A program made the position numbers and the translations under genes. The notes beneath the pieces are model-generated. The model made no database searches, was not told the DNA's origin, and saw only the letters and a list, made by a program, of their open reading frames with translations. DNA of 64,000 nucleotides from Calothrix sp. NIES-2098 (GTDB lineage: Bacteria > Cyanobacteriota > Cyanobacteriia > Cyanobacteriales > Nostocaceae): contig AP018172.1 of assembly GCA_002368175.1 (NCBI GenBank), positions 3,346,001-3,410,000 on the forward strand. Direction: 5' to 3'. Shown one piece after another: positions 52,014-63,500 of this stretch (positions within the stretch are counted from its first letter, which is position 1; each line of letters begins with the position of its first letter).

Positions 52014-55000
52014 GTGAAAACAGTATCCGGTGCTATTCAGAAAGCAGCCAACTTTTTTGCACCTTGGTCGTTAGTGGTGGCAATGACTACAGGGATACTC
52101 ATCAGTATTCCAGTCGCCAGTATAGCGCAACAGCAACCCAATACATCAACAGCAGAGCAAGTTGCTGGATTAAAGGAAGCTGAACAACTCAATCAACAGG
52201 TAGAAAAGTTATACCTTGAAGGTAAATATAGTACTGCCATCCCCTTAGCAGAACGCGCACTGGCTATTCGAGAGCAGCTACTAGGTAAAGAAGATCAATT
52301 GGTTGCCGAAAGTTTAAATAATTTGGCTAAACTTCATCGCAAACAGGCCAACTATCAACAAGCTTTACCTTTATTTCAACGTGCACTGGCTATTAGGGAA
52401 AAACTACTGGGTAAAGAACATCCCCTAGTTGCCCAGACGCTAAATAATTTAGCACTGTGGTATCAAGCACAGGAAGACAATCAACAAGCTTTACCTTTAT
52501 TTCAACGGGCACTGGCTATTCGAGAAAAAGCATTAGGTAACTCACATCCTGATGTTGCTGAAACCTTAAACGATCTAGCAGGATTGTACTTTGATCGAGC
52601 AAATTATCAACAAGCTTTACCTTTATTTCAACGGGCATTGGCTATTCGAGAAAAAGCACTAGGTAACTCACATCCTGATGTTGCTGAAACCTTAAACGAT
52701 CTAGCAGGATTATACCGAGAACAGGGAAACTATCAACAGGCTCTACCCCTGTTGCAACGCGCTTTGGCTATTTATGAGAAAACACTGGGTAAAGAACATC
52801 CCGATGTCGCTCTTAGCTTAGGTAATTTGGCACGAGTGTACAAAGCACAGGGAAACTATCAGCAGGCTCTGCCTTTGTTGCAACGTTCTCTAGCAATTAG
52901 AGAGAAAATGCTGGGCAACGAACATCCATTGGTGGCCATTAGTATAAGTAATTTAGCACAATTGTATCAACAACAGGGAAACTATCAACAGGCTCTACCC
53001 CTGTTTCAACGCGCCTTGGCTATCAATGAGAAAGTTTGGGGTAACTCACATCGAGAGGTGGCGACTAACCTGAATAATCTGGCAGTGTTGTACGTGATAC
53101 AGGGAAAATATCAACAAGCTGAACCTCTGTATCTACGTGCTTTGGCTATCAGTGAAAAGGTACTAGGTAAGGAAAATCCCAGTGTTGCCTCTAGCCTAAT
53201 TAATTTGGCTGAATTGTATCGAGTTCAGGGAAAACATCAACAAGCAGAACCTTTACTTCAACGCGCTTTGGCTATCAATGAGAAAGTACTAGGTAACTCA
53301 CATCTAGATGTTGCTTTAGCGCTGAATAATTTAGCACAAGTTTACCAAGAACAAGGAAAGTATCAACAGGCGGAACCTTTATATCTACGCGCTGTTGCCA
53401 TTATGGAGAAAGTACTGGGTAACAAACATTCCGATGTCGCCACTAGCCTGAATAATTTAGGACTACTCTACCAAGAACAGGGAAAATATCAACAAGCCGA
53501 ACCTTTGTTGCAACGTTCTCTAGCAATTCGAGAGAAAGTACTGGGTAACTCACATCCTGATGTCGCCAATAGCCTAAATAACTTGGCATATCTGTACCAG
53601 CAACAAGGAAAATATCAACAAGCCGAACTTCTGTTTCAGCGCTCTTTAGCTATCTATGAGAAGGTATTTGGTAACTCACATCCTAATGTTGCCTACGCAC
53701 TAAATAATTTGGCACAACTGTATCAGCAAGAGGGAAAATATCAACAAGCTGAACCTCTGCTCCAGCGCTCTTTGGCGATCGCAGAGAAAGTACTGGGTAA
53801 GGAACATCGAAATGTCGCCGCTAGCCTGAATAATTTGGCTGCACTCTACCAGCAAGAAGGAAAATATCAACAGGCTGAGTCTTTGTGGCAACGCGCTTTG
53901 GCTATCAATGAAAAGGTACTGGGTAATGAACATCCCGATGTTGCCCTTAGTCTGAATAATTTGGCATATATTTACCAGGCACAGGGAAAATATCAACAGG
54001 CGGAATCTCTGTATCTACGCGCACTAGCTATCTATGAGAAAGTACAGGGTAAAGAACATACTGATGTTGCCCGTAGCGTCAATAATTTGGCTGGACTATA
54101 CCAGCAAGAGGGAAAATATCAACAAGCCGAACTTCTGTTTCAGCGCTCTTTAGCAATTTATGAAAAATTACTGGGAAGCGTTCATCCCGATGTTGCCCGT
54201 AGCATAAATAATTTGGCATTACTTTATCAATTACAGGGAAAATATCAACAGGCAGAACCTTTATATCTACGAGCTTTAGCTATCAATGAGAAGACACTCG
54301 GTAAGGAACATCGAGAAGTTGCCATGAACCTGAATAATTTGGCACAACTGTATCAAGCACAAGGAAAATATCAACAGGCGGAACCTCTGTTGCAACGTGC
54401 TTTGGCTATCAATGAAAAGTTACTGGGTAGCGTTCATCCCGATGTCGCTCTTAGCCTAGGTAATTTGGCATACCTGTATCAGGAACAGGGAAACTATCAA
54501 CAGGCGGAAACTTTGTTGCAACGATCGCTAGCAATCAATGAGAAAGTACTGGGGAATTTTCATCCTGATGTCGCCATGAGCCTAAATAATTTAGCTGCAC
54601 TATACCAAGCTCAGGATAACTATCAAAAGGCTCTACCTCTGTTGCAACGCGCTTTGGCTATCTTTGAAAAGGTACTCGGGAAGGAGCATCCCAATGTCGC
54701 CACTAACCTGAATAATTTGGCACAACTGTACAAGACACAGGGAAAATATCAACAAGCCGAACCTCTGTTTCAACGCGCTTTGGCTATCAATGAGAAAACA
54801 TTAGGTAAGGAACATCCCAATGTCGCCCTCAGCCTGAATAATTTGGCTGGACTCTACCAAGAACAGGGAAAATATCAGCAAGCTGAACCTTTGTTGCAAC
54901 GCGCACTAGCTATCAATAAGAAAGTACTGGGGAATATGCATCCTTATGTCGCCATGAACCTAGGTAACTTGGCTACACTATACCAAGCTCAGGGCGATCT

Positions 55001-56717
55001 TACTCGTGCTATTGAATTTTCAAGGCGCAAGCTGGAAATTGAAGAACACAATTTGAATCTGATTTTTGCTGTTGGCTCAGAACAAAGAAAACAAAACTAC
55101 GTCAGAACTTTTAAAGGCTCAACAGATATTACTGTTTCCCTATCGCTGCAAGAAGCTCGCAATAATTCAGCAGCCGCTTCCTTAGCATTAACTACTGTCC
55201 TGCGTCGCAAAGGATTGGTGTTAGATGCAATGGCTGATAGTATCCAAATACTACGTAGTAAACTTGACAGCAATCCCCAAACGCAAAATTTATTTGCTCA
55301 ATGGTTACAAGTACAACAACAACTCTCAGCATTGGTATTTTCTCCACCAGCAAAACAAACTGCTAACTCCAAAACACAATTAGAGCAACTCGAAGCGGAG
55401 AAAGATAAATTGGAAGCGGAGATTAGTACTAAAAGTGCGGAATTCCGCATCCAAACCCAACCAGTAGAATTATCAGCAATTCAAGCCAAAATACCTACTG
55501 ATGCAGCTTTAGTAGAAATTGCCCAGTATCAACCATTTAATGCCAAAGCCCAGACAGACGAGCAAAAATGGGGTGAACCGCATTATGCGGCAGCTGTGTT
55601 ACGCTCTGTTGGTGAACCCAAGTGGGTTGATTTGGGAGCCGCCGCCGCTATTGATAAATTAGCTGTGAAATTCCGCGCATCTTTATTACCAGGAACACCA
55701 TTTAAAAAGCTTGCTCACAGTTTAGAGCAACAAATTATTGAACCAATTCGCCCTTTGTTAGGAAATGCACAGCATATCTTGATTTCTCCCGATGGACAGT
55801 TAACACTAATTCCCTTTGAAGCCCTGATTGATGGGCAAAATCAATTCCTGATTCAGCATTATGCTTTTTCTTATCTCACCAGTGGCAGAGATTTGTTGCA
55901 CTTTCAGCCAAGTGTCAATCAAGCTTCGACTCCGGTAGTGTTTGCAGATATCGACTATAACAACTCTGTACAAGCTGTCGCCGCAGTTAAAGCAACCACT
56001 GTCAGGGGCGAGCAGAATTTGCGTTCCGCCGACTTAGCAAATTTAGAATTTAGCCCGTTAACCGCGACTCTAGATGAAGCCACAGCAATTAAAGCTGTCA
56101 TTCCTGATGCGAAAGTGCTGCTAGGTAAAGATGCAACCGAAACAGCCGTCAAACAACTTCACAGTCCGAGTATTTTGCATTTGGCTACTCACGGTTTTTT
56201 CATCAGTGATGTTGAACAAAATTTGAATCCTTCGCTAGCTCAGGATTTGCAACAACTTCCACAAAAGGTTTTACAGGTAGAAAACCCCTTACTGCGTTCG
56301 GGAGTAGCCTTAGCTGGTGCTAACAAACGCAACCAAGTCCCAGCAAATAGCGATGATGGTGTTTTGACAGCGCTGGAAGTAGCCGGATTAGATTTGCACT
56401 CAACTGATTTAGTCGTGCTGTCGGCTTGTGAAACTGGCACGGGAGATGTGAAAGTCGGTGAAGGTGTTTATGGTTTGCGCCGTGCTTTGGTAATTGCTGG
56501 TTCTCAAACTCAGATTTTAAGTTTGTGGCAGGTGGATGATGCGGCGACTAAGGAATTAATGGTGAAGTATTACCAGAACTTGAAAGCGGGTCAAGGCAGA
56601 CATGAAGCATTACGTTCTGCACAGCTTGAATTGCTGAAGAACCCCAATTATCAGCGTCCAATGTTCTGGGCGGCGTTTGTTGCTTCTGGTAACTGGACAC
56701 CGTTGAATAATAAGTAG
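52014..56717 (+). CDS. Exported giant TPR-CHAT protein, 22 TPR units
   Basis: 1567 residues from the GTG at 52014; the paralogue downstream also starts GTG-AAA-A, which supports this over the TTG at 52008. The N-terminus (hydrophobic core, then SIPVASIA before QQQ at about 38) looks like a signal peptide or anchor. Then come 22 tetratricopeptide units of exactly 42 residues (DNA 52236-55007), of the kinesin-light-chain type with repeated ALAIxEKxLGxxHPxVAxxLNNLA. The C-terminal CHAT domain has LHLATHGFF (about residue 1385) and VVLSACETG (about 1468), the His-Cys dyad of caspase-like proteases. Likely a protease regulated by TPR binding partners; role unproven. Confidence 0.9.
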   Translation: MKTVSGAIQKAANFFAPWSLVVAMTTGILISIPVASIAQQQPNTSTAEQVAGLKEAEQLNQQVEKLYLEGKYSTAIPLAERALAIREQLLGKEDQLVAESLNNLAKLHRKQANYQQALPLFQRALAIREKLLGKEHPLVAQTLNNLALWYQAQEDNQQALPLFQRALAIREKALGNSHPDVAETLNDLAGLYFDRANYQQALPLFQRALAIREKALGNSHPDVAETLNDLAGLYREQGNYQQALPLLQRALAIYEKTLGKEHPDVALSLGNLARVYKAQGNYQQALPLLQRSLAIREKMLGNEHPLVAISISNLAQLYQQQGNYQQALPLFQRALAINEKVWGNSHREVATNLNNLAVLYVIQGKYQQAEPLYLRALAISEKVLGKENPSVASSLINLAELYRVQGKHQQAEPLLQRALAINEKVLGNSHLDVALALNNLAQVYQEQGKYQQAEPLYLRAVAIMEKVLGNKHSDVATSLNNLGLLYQEQGKYQQAEPLLQRSLAIREKVLGNSHPDVANSLNNLAYLYQQQGKYQQAELLFQRSLAIYEKVFGNSHPNVAYALNNLAQLYQQEGKYQQAEPLLQRSLAIAEKVLGKEHRNVAASLNNLAALYQQEGKYQQAESLWQRALAINEKVLGNEHPDVALSLNNLAYIYQAQGKYQQAESLYLRALAIYEKVQGKEHTDVARSVNNLAGLYQQEGKYQQAELLFQRSLAIYEKLLGSVHPDVARSINNLALLYQLQGKYQQAEPLYLRALAINEKTLGKEHREVAMNLNNLAQLYQAQGKYQQAEPLLQRALAINEKLLGSVHPDVALSLGNLAYLYQEQGNYQQAETLLQRSLAINEKVLGNFHPDVAMSLNNLAALYQAQDNYQKALPLLQRALAIFEKVLGKEHPNVATNLNNLAQLYKTQGKYQQAEPLFQRALAINEKTLGKEHPNVALSLNNLAGLYQEQGKYQQAEPLLQRALAINKKVLGNMHPYVAMNLGNLATLYQAQGDLTRAIEFSRRKLEIEEHNLNLIFAVGSEQRKQNYVRTFKGSTDITVSLSLQEARNNSAAASLALTTVLRRKGLVLDAMADSIQILRSKLDSNPQTQNLFAQWLQVQQQLSALVFSPPAKQTANSKTQLEQLEAEKDKLEAEISTKSAEFRIQTQPVELSAIQAKIPTDAALVEIAQYQPFNAKAQTDEQKWGEPHYAAAVLRSVGEPKWVDLGAAAAIDKLAVKFRASLLPGTPFKKLAHSLEQQIIEPIRPLLGNAQHILISPDGQLTLIPFEALIDGQNQFLIQHYAFSYLTSGRDLLHFQPSVNQASTPVVFADIDYNNSVQAVAAVKATTVRGEQNLRSADLANLEFSPLTATLDEATAIKAVIPDAKVLLGKDATETAVKQLHSPSILHLATHGFFISDVEQNLNPSLAQDLQQLPQKVLQVENPLLRSGVALAGANKRNQVPANSDDGVLTALEVAGLDLHSTDLVVLSACETGTGDVKVGEGVYGLRRALVIAGSQTQILSLWQVDDAATKELMVKYYQNLKAGQGRHEALRSAQLELLKNPNYQRPMFWAAFVASGNWTPLNNK
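52587..52838. repeat. Near-identical duplicated TPR units
   Basis: Units 3 and 4 of the TPR array carry almost identical nucleotide sequence for about 100 bases (starting CTTTACCTTTATTTC at 52488 and 52614, then on through GAAACCTTAAACGATC), whereas other units differ at many third positions. This points to a recent unit duplication. Coordinates here bracket the two copies only approximately. Confidence 0.6.
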
Positions 56718-56908
56718 TTAATTACAGTCTCAATCTCGGTTTTAGAAGCTGACGCTTTGAGTTATGAGGCTGGATAATTGCGTAGGCGTAGCCAGTCAGA
56801 GACATCGCAGATTCTTTCTTGCTGACTTTTTTTACAGATACTTGGCGAATATTACTGAGTAAAGCCATGATTGTGCAATAACTCAATCTACTAATCTGTA
56901 ATTTTAAA
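56718..56908. other. Spacer between the two TPR-CHAT genes
   Basis: 190 bases. It carries GCGTAGGCGTAGCC near 56782-56795, a widespread cyanobacterial repeat word, and no clear terminator. The genes may be co-transcribed, but a separate promoter for the second is possible. Confidence 0.4.
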
Positions 56909-59900
56909 GTGAAAAAAGTATACAGTAATCTTCAAGCAGCAAGTAGCTTATTCGCACCTTGGTTAGCGATCGCTGCAATTACTACAGTCTCATTATTAAG
57001 TATCCCAGTCAAAAGTACAGCACAACAGCAATCTAACTCATATTCAGCAGAGCAACGCGCAGCCTTACAAGAAGCCGAACAACTGAATCAACAGGCAAAC
57101 AAACTATATCAAGAAGGTAAATACAGTTCAGCCATTCCCTTAGCAGAACGCACGCTGGCTATTCGAGAGCAAGTGCTGGGGAGCCAACACCTAGATGTAG
57201 CCGAAAGTTTAAACAATTTAGCTATCTTATATCGAGAGCAGGGAAATTATCAACAAGCAGAACCTTTGTTTCAACGCTCTCTAGCGATCGCAGAAAAAGT
57301 TCTGGGTAATTCACATCCCATTGTCGCCACTAGCTTGAATAATTTGGCTTTAGTTTACCAATATTTAGGAAACTATCAACAAGCAGAACCTCTGTTTCAA
57401 CGCTCTTTAGCTATCAGAACGAAGGTATTAGGTAATGAACATCCTGATGTCGCCACCAGCTTAAATAATTTAGCGAATCTCTACCAAAAGCAAGGAAAAT
57501 ATCAATCAGCAGAACCCTTGTATCAACAAGCTGTGAGTATTTATGAGAAACTACAGGGTAAAGAGCATCCAAATGTTGCCACTAGTTTAAATAATTTAGC
57601 AGAAGTATATCGATTACAGGGAAAATATCAGCAGGCTGAACCTCTATATCAACACGCTTTGAGTATTTATAATAAAGTCCTGGGTAACTCACATCAACTA
57701 GTTGCTAATACCCTAAATAATTTGGGATTGCTATATACTGCACAAGCCAAATATCAACAAGCAGAAGTTCTTTATCAACATTCTCTAGATATCTATAAAA
57801 AGCTATTTGGTGAAGAACATCCAGAGTTTGCCAGTACCCTGAATAATTTGGCTTTTTTATACAAAGAAATAGGCAACTATCAACAATCAGAAGTGCTATA
57901 TCAACGCTCTCTAGCTATTAGAGAAAAGATACTCGGTAATGCTCATCCCGATGTTGCCCAAAGTCTCAATAATTTGGCACTACTTTACCAAGCGCAAGGA
58001 AAATATCAACAAGCTGAACCTTTTTATCAACGCTCTTTAGCTATTATCGAGAAAGTGCTAGGTAAAGAACATCCCCATGTTGCTCTTGCTCTGAATAATT
58101 TGGCACTACTTTATCAATTACAGGGTAAATATCAACAAGCCGAACCTCTATTTCAACGCTCTCTAGCTATTAGAGAGAAAGTGCTAGGCGATTCCCATTC
58201 TGATGTTGCTCAAAGTCTAAATAATTTAGCACTACTTTACCAGGAGCAGGGAAACTATGACCAGGCAGAGATTTTATTTCAGCGCTCTTTAGCTATTGAC
58301 GAGAAGATAGTAGGTAAAGAACATCCTGATGTTGCTTTAAGTTTGAATAACTTGGCTAATTTGTACCGGGAAGAAGGAAAATTTCCACAAGCAGAAACTC
58401 TGTTTCAAGATGCTTTAACAATTTATGAAAAGACGCTGGGTAACGAACATCCAAATGTCGCTCTTACTCTCAATAATTTGGCACTAGTTTATCAGTATCA
58501 AGGAAATTATCAAAAGGCAGAACCTTTGCTGCAAAGGACTTTAGCTATCCAAGAAAAGATACTCGGTAACTCACATCCTGATGTTGCTTTGAGCCTGAAT
58601 AATTTAGCAGCACTATACCAGTATCAAGGCAACTATGAAAAAGCAGAACCTCTGTTTCTGCGCTCTTTAGCTATTTATAAAAAGATACTGGGTAACGAAC
58701 ATCCATCTGTGGCGACAAATTTAACTAATTTAGCATTACTTTACCAAAATCGAGGCGATATTGCTCGTGCTATCGATTTTTTACACCAGGCGTTGGAGAT
58801 TGAAGAACACAATCTCAAATTAATTTTTGCTGTTGGCTCAGAACAAAGAAAGCAGAATTATGTGAGAACATTTACAGGGACAACCGATCTGAGTATTTCC
58901 TTAGCTCTCAATGGAGCGAGAAATAATTCAACCGCCGCATCGTTGGCATTAACTACTGTCTTACGCCGCAAAGGACTTGTATTAGATGCTGTAGCTGATA
59001 GCATCCAAATACTACGCGCTCAACTTGACAGCAACCCCAAAACCCAAAAGTTATTTACTCAGTGGTTGCAAGTACAACAGCAACTATCTTCTTTAGTATT
59101 TTCTGAAGCCGAAAAACAAACTGCCAACTCTAAATCTCAGTTAGAAGAACTAGATGATGAAAAACAACAATTGGAAGCAGCGATAAGTACTAAAAGTGCA
59201 GAATTTCGCACGCAAACTCAATCAGTAGAACTAGCCACAATTCAAGCGAAAATACCCCAAGATGCAGCTTTAGTCGAAATTGTCCAATATCAACCATACA
59301 ATCCCAAAAGTAAAGTAATCGGGCAACGATGGGACAAACCGCGTTATGCTGTGGCAGTGTTGCACTCTGCTGGCGAACCAAAGTGGATTGATTTAGGAGA
59401 TGCCGCAGAAATTAACCAATTGGCAATTAATTTTCAAGCAGCATTAGCCACAGGAAAACCATTTAAGAAATTGGCTCGCAGTTTAGATAAACAATTAATA
59501 GAACCAATCCTGCCTTTATTGGAAAATGCGCGTCATTTGTTAATTTCTCCCGATGGACAGTTAACATTAATTCCCTTTGAAGCACTCACCAACGAGCAAG
59601 GACAATTCCTAATTCAAAATTATGCTTTTTCTTACCTTACCAGTGGGCGAGATTTGTTACGCTTTGCCCCCAGCGGGAATAAATCTTCTGCTCCTTTGGT
59701 GTTAGCAGATATAGACTATAACAACCAACTACAAGCTGTCGCTGTCGCTAAAGCACCTGATGTGCGTGGTTCCCAAAATTTACGTTCTGGGGACTTGGCG
59801 AATCTGGTATTCGATCCCTTAGATGCGACTAAAGCTGAAGCCACAGCCATCAAAGCTGTCTTACCCAATGCGCAAGTGTTGCTAGGTAAAGATGCGACGG

Positions 59901-60478
59901 AAACGACAATTAAAAAACTTCACAGTCCGAGTATTTTACATTTAGCTACCCACGGTTTTTTTATTAGCGATGTCGAACAAAATCTGAATGCATCGCGGGG
60001 GACAGAAATTGCAACGCGATCGCCTAAAATTTTACAAATAGAAAACCCCTTATTACGTTCTGGTTTGGCGTTGGCTGGTGCTAATAAACGTAACCAAGTC
60101 CCAGCAAATAGCGATGATGGCGTACTTACAGCCTTGGAAGTGGCTGGTTTGGATTTGCGCTCAACTAATTTAGTCGTGCTTTCTGCCTGCGAAACTGGTA
60201 GAGGTGATGTACAAGTTGGCGATGGGGTTTATGGTTTGCGCCGTGCTTTAGTAATGGCTGGCGCTCAAACTCAGATTTTAAGTTTATGGCAAGTGGATGA
60301 TGCGGCAACCAAAGAATTAATGGTGAAGTATTATCAAAGCTTAAAAGCTGGTAAAGGTAGGCATGAAGCTTTACGTTCTGCACAGATAGAGTTACTTAAT
60401 AGCCAAAATTATCAGCATCCGAGATTCTGGGCTGCGTTTGTTCCTTCCGGTAACTGGACACCGTTGAACGAGAAGTAG
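56909..60478 (+). CDS. Exported TPR-CHAT protein, 13 TPR units
   Basis: 1189 residues. Signal-peptide-like N-terminus (SIPVKSTAQQQ), 13 TPR units of 42 residues (57131-58768), then a CHAT domain of 569 residues, the same length as in the upstream paralogue. Catalytic motifs LHLATHGFF and VVLSACETG are both intact. The two proteins differ in length by nine whole repeats, the only size difference between them. The start is GTG. It is followed by a Ser/Thr kinase gene after 85 bases on the same strand. Confidence 0.92.
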   Translation: MKKVYSNLQAASSLFAPWLAIAAITTVSLLSIPVKSTAQQQSNSYSAEQRAALQEAEQLNQQANKLYQEGKYSSAIPLAERTLAIREQVLGSQHLDVAESLNNLAILYREQGNYQQAEPLFQRSLAIAEKVLGNSHPIVATSLNNLALVYQYLGNYQQAEPLFQRSLAIRTKVLGNEHPDVATSLNNLANLYQKQGKYQSAEPLYQQAVSIYEKLQGKEHPNVATSLNNLAEVYRLQGKYQQAEPLYQHALSIYNKVLGNSHQLVANTLNNLGLLYTAQAKYQQAEVLYQHSLDIYKKLFGEEHPEFASTLNNLAFLYKEIGNYQQSEVLYQRSLAIREKILGNAHPDVAQSLNNLALLYQAQGKYQQAEPFYQRSLAIIEKVLGKEHPHVALALNNLALLYQLQGKYQQAEPLFQRSLAIREKVLGDSHSDVAQSLNNLALLYQEQGNYDQAEILFQRSLAIDEKIVGKEHPDVALSLNNLANLYREEGKFPQAETLFQDALTIYEKTLGNEHPNVALTLNNLALVYQYQGNYQKAEPLLQRTLAIQEKILGNSHPDVALSLNNLAALYQYQGNYEKAEPLFLRSLAIYKKILGNEHPSVATNLTNLALLYQNRGDIARAIDFLHQALEIEEHNLKLIFAVGSEQRKQNYVRTFTGTTDLSISLALNGARNNSTAASLALTTVLRRKGLVLDAVADSIQILRAQLDSNPKTQKLFTQWLQVQQQLSSLVFSEAEKQTANSKSQLEELDDEKQQLEAAISTKSAEFRTQTQSVELATIQAKIPQDAALVEIVQYQPYNPKSKVIGQRWDKPRYAVAVLHSAGEPKWIDLGDAAEINQLAINFQAALATGKPFKKLARSLDKQLIEPILPLLENARHLLISPDGQLTLIPFEALTNEQGQFLIQNYAFSYLTSGRDLLRFAPSGNKSSAPLVLADIDYNNQLQAVAVAKAPDVRGSQNLRSGDLANLVFDPLDATKAEATAIKAVLPNAQVLLGKDATETTIKKLHSPSILHLATHGFFISDVEQNLNASRGTEIATRSPKILQIENPLLRSGLALAGANKRNQVPANSDDGVLTALEVAGLDLRSTNLVVLSACETGRGDVQVGDGVYGLRRALVMAGAQTQILSLWQVDDAATKELMVKYYQSLKAGKGRHEALRSAQIELLNSQNYQHPRFWAAFVPSGNWTPLNEK

Positions 60479-60563
60479 CGAAAAGTAGTCTTGCAATTCG
60501 CTGAAAGTAAAGAACTTTGAAAGATCTGGGAACACTAAATCCAGACCAAGTCAGGATTTCAGC
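60479..60563. other. Short spacer before the kinase gene
   Basis: 85 bases without terminator features. The kinase gene may be co-transcribed with the TPR-CHAT genes. The ATG at 60564 has weak upstream purines (TCAGGA at 60551-60556). Confidence 0.4.
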
Positions 60564-63500
60564 ATGGTTAGCACTACTAAAATGAGTATTTCTGGGTATC
60601 AAATAACTGAAGAACTCTACAATGGCTCTAGAACCCTGGTTTATCGAGGTTATCGAGAAAGCGATCGCCAAGCTGTAGTTCTTAAACTGCTGAAAAATCC
60701 CTATCCTAGTTTCAGCGAACTGGTGCAGTTTCGCAATCAATACACTCTTGTCAAAAATCTTCATCAACCGGGAATCATCGAAACCTATAACCTAGAACCT
60801 TTCCAAAATGGTTATATATTAGTCATGGAAGACTTTGGGGGAATTTCCCTCAAGAATTATTTCACCAACAGCGATCGCATTCCATCTCTAGATGAGTTTT
60901 TACAAATTGCGATATCTCTATGCGATACCTTAAACCTTCTCTATCGTCATGGTGTAATTCATAAAGATATTAAACCAGCCAATATATTAATTAATCCTGA
61001 AACCAAACAAGTTAAATTAATTGACTTTAGTATTGCATCTTTACTTCCACGAGAAACTCAAGAAATCCGCAATGCTAACACCCTAGAAGGCACTCTAGCT
61101 TATATTTCACCAGAGCAAACTGGACGGATGAACCGGGGGATTGATTACCGCAGCGACTTCTACTCATTAGGCGTCACCTTTTACGAACTCCTGACCGGAA
61201 AATTACCTTTCGCTGGTGATGATTCAATGGAGTTAGTGCATTGTCACTTAGCCAAAACTCCTATTCCCATCCATCAAATCAATCCCAATATTCCGTTAGT
61301 TTTATCGCAAATCATCGGTAAGTTGATGGCGAAAAATGCCGAAAACCGCTATCAAAGTGCTTTGGGCTTAAAATACGATCTAGAAATTTGCCTGAGTCAA
61401 TTACAAACCACTGGTAGGATTGAATCTTATCCACTTGGCGAGCGAGATATTAGCGATCGCTTCCTGATTTCTGAAAAACTCTACGGACGAGAAAAAGAAG
61501 TTAAAATTCTCCTACAAGCATTTGAAAGCGTTAGCCTTGGTGCAACCGAAATCATGCTCGTTGCGGGTTTTTCTGGAATTGGTAAAACTGCCGTAGTTAA
61601 TGAAGTCCACAAACCAATTGTACGGCAACGCGGTTATTTTATTAAAGGTAAATACGATCAATTTCAACGCAACATACCCTTGTCTGCTTTTGTCCAAGCT
61701 TTTCGCAATTTGATCGAGCAATTACTCTGTGAATCTGACGTACAACTGCAAGCTTGGAGAAGCAAGATATTAGCGGCTGTTGGGGAAAATGGACAGATAC
61801 TTATTGAAGTTATTCCTGAATTAGTCAAGATCATTGGCGAGCAACCACCAGCCTCAGAACTATCAGGAACAGCAGCCCAAAATAGATTTAATTTATTATT
61901 TCAGAAATTCACCCAAGTTTTTATGTCTGCCGAACATCCTTTAGTGATGTTTTTGGATGATTTACAGTGGGCAGATTTCGCATCTCTGAACTTACTACAA
62001 CTGTTGATGCAAGACACAAAGCATTTATTGATATTGGGTGCGTATCGAGATAATGAAGTGTCGCCAGTTCACCCTTTCATCATCACTGTAGATGATATCG
62101 TTAAAACTGGAGCAGTAGTTAATACAATCACACTGCAACCATTAAATCTAGTGGATATGAATCAGTTGGTTGCTGATACACTAAATTGCGAATTATCTCT
62201 AGCTAAACCCTTAACAGAATTAGTCTACAATAAAACTAAAGGTAATCCATTTTTTGCTACACAATTTCTTAAAGCATTGTATGAAGATGGACAGATTACT
62301 TTTAATTGGGAAGCACGATATTGGGAATGTAATATCGCTGAAGTTAGAGCTTTAACCCTAACTGATAATGTAGTAGAGTTTATGGCACAGCAATTACAAA
62401 AATTGCCTGCTGAAACTCAAGATATACTCAAACTGGCAGCTTGTATCGGAGCGCAGTTCGATTTACAGACCTTGGCAATCATCTCTGAAAAATCTCTAGA
62501 AAATGCGGCGATCGCGTTATGGAAAGCGTTACAAGAAGGTTTAATTATTCCCAATACAGAAATCTATAAGTTCTTTATTCAGTCTGATAATGGTTCAGTT
62601 GCTGATGCAACAGGTAATCCAATTTATCGGTTTTTGCACGATCGCGTCCAACAAGCGGCTTACTCTTTAATTCCAGAAGAGCAAAAACAATCGACTCATC
62701 TCAAAATTGGTCGATTGCTGTGGCAAAATACTTCTGAAGATTTGCAACAAGAACGAATTTTTGAAATTGTCAGTCAGTTGAATAGCGGTCAATCTCTAAT
62801 TACCCAGATCGATGAACGTCAAAAATTAGCTCAATTAAATTTACAAGCTGGTCGCAAAGCCAAAGAAGCAACCGCTTATCGTGCTGCACTAAATTTCTTT
62901 CATTATGGAATTAACTTACTCACAACTAATAGTTGGAAAATTGCTGCCGATCTGAGTCTTAGCTTATATGAAGAAGCTGCTGAAGTTACCTTCCTCAACA
63001 GCGATTTTGAGCAGATGGAATCTCTGATTCAAGTGGTTGAGCAAAATACATCCAACTTAATGGATAAAATTAAAGTTTATGAAATTAAGCTCCAGGCTTA
63101 TCAGGTACAATATCAACCTCTGCAAGCGATCGCTATCGGACGAGAAATTCTTCAACAATTAGGAGTGATATTACCAGAATCACCCACTCCTGAGGACATT
63201 CATCAACAAGTAGAAAACACGCTCCTCAAATTAGCAGACAGGAAAATCGATGATTTAATTCATCTACCCATAATGAACGATCCTCACGCATTAGTAACGT
63301 TGCGGATCGTAGCCAGTCTTATGCCTTCCATCAAAACTGCTGCTCCGCAACTATTTCCCATCATTGCTTGCGAACAGGTGAATTTATTTCTCAAATACGG
63401 CAATGCACCTCTGTCTGCGCCAGGGTATGCAGATTTTGGCATTGTATTGAATAGCTTGAATCAACTAGAATTAGCCTATCAATTTAGCCAGCTTGCTTTG

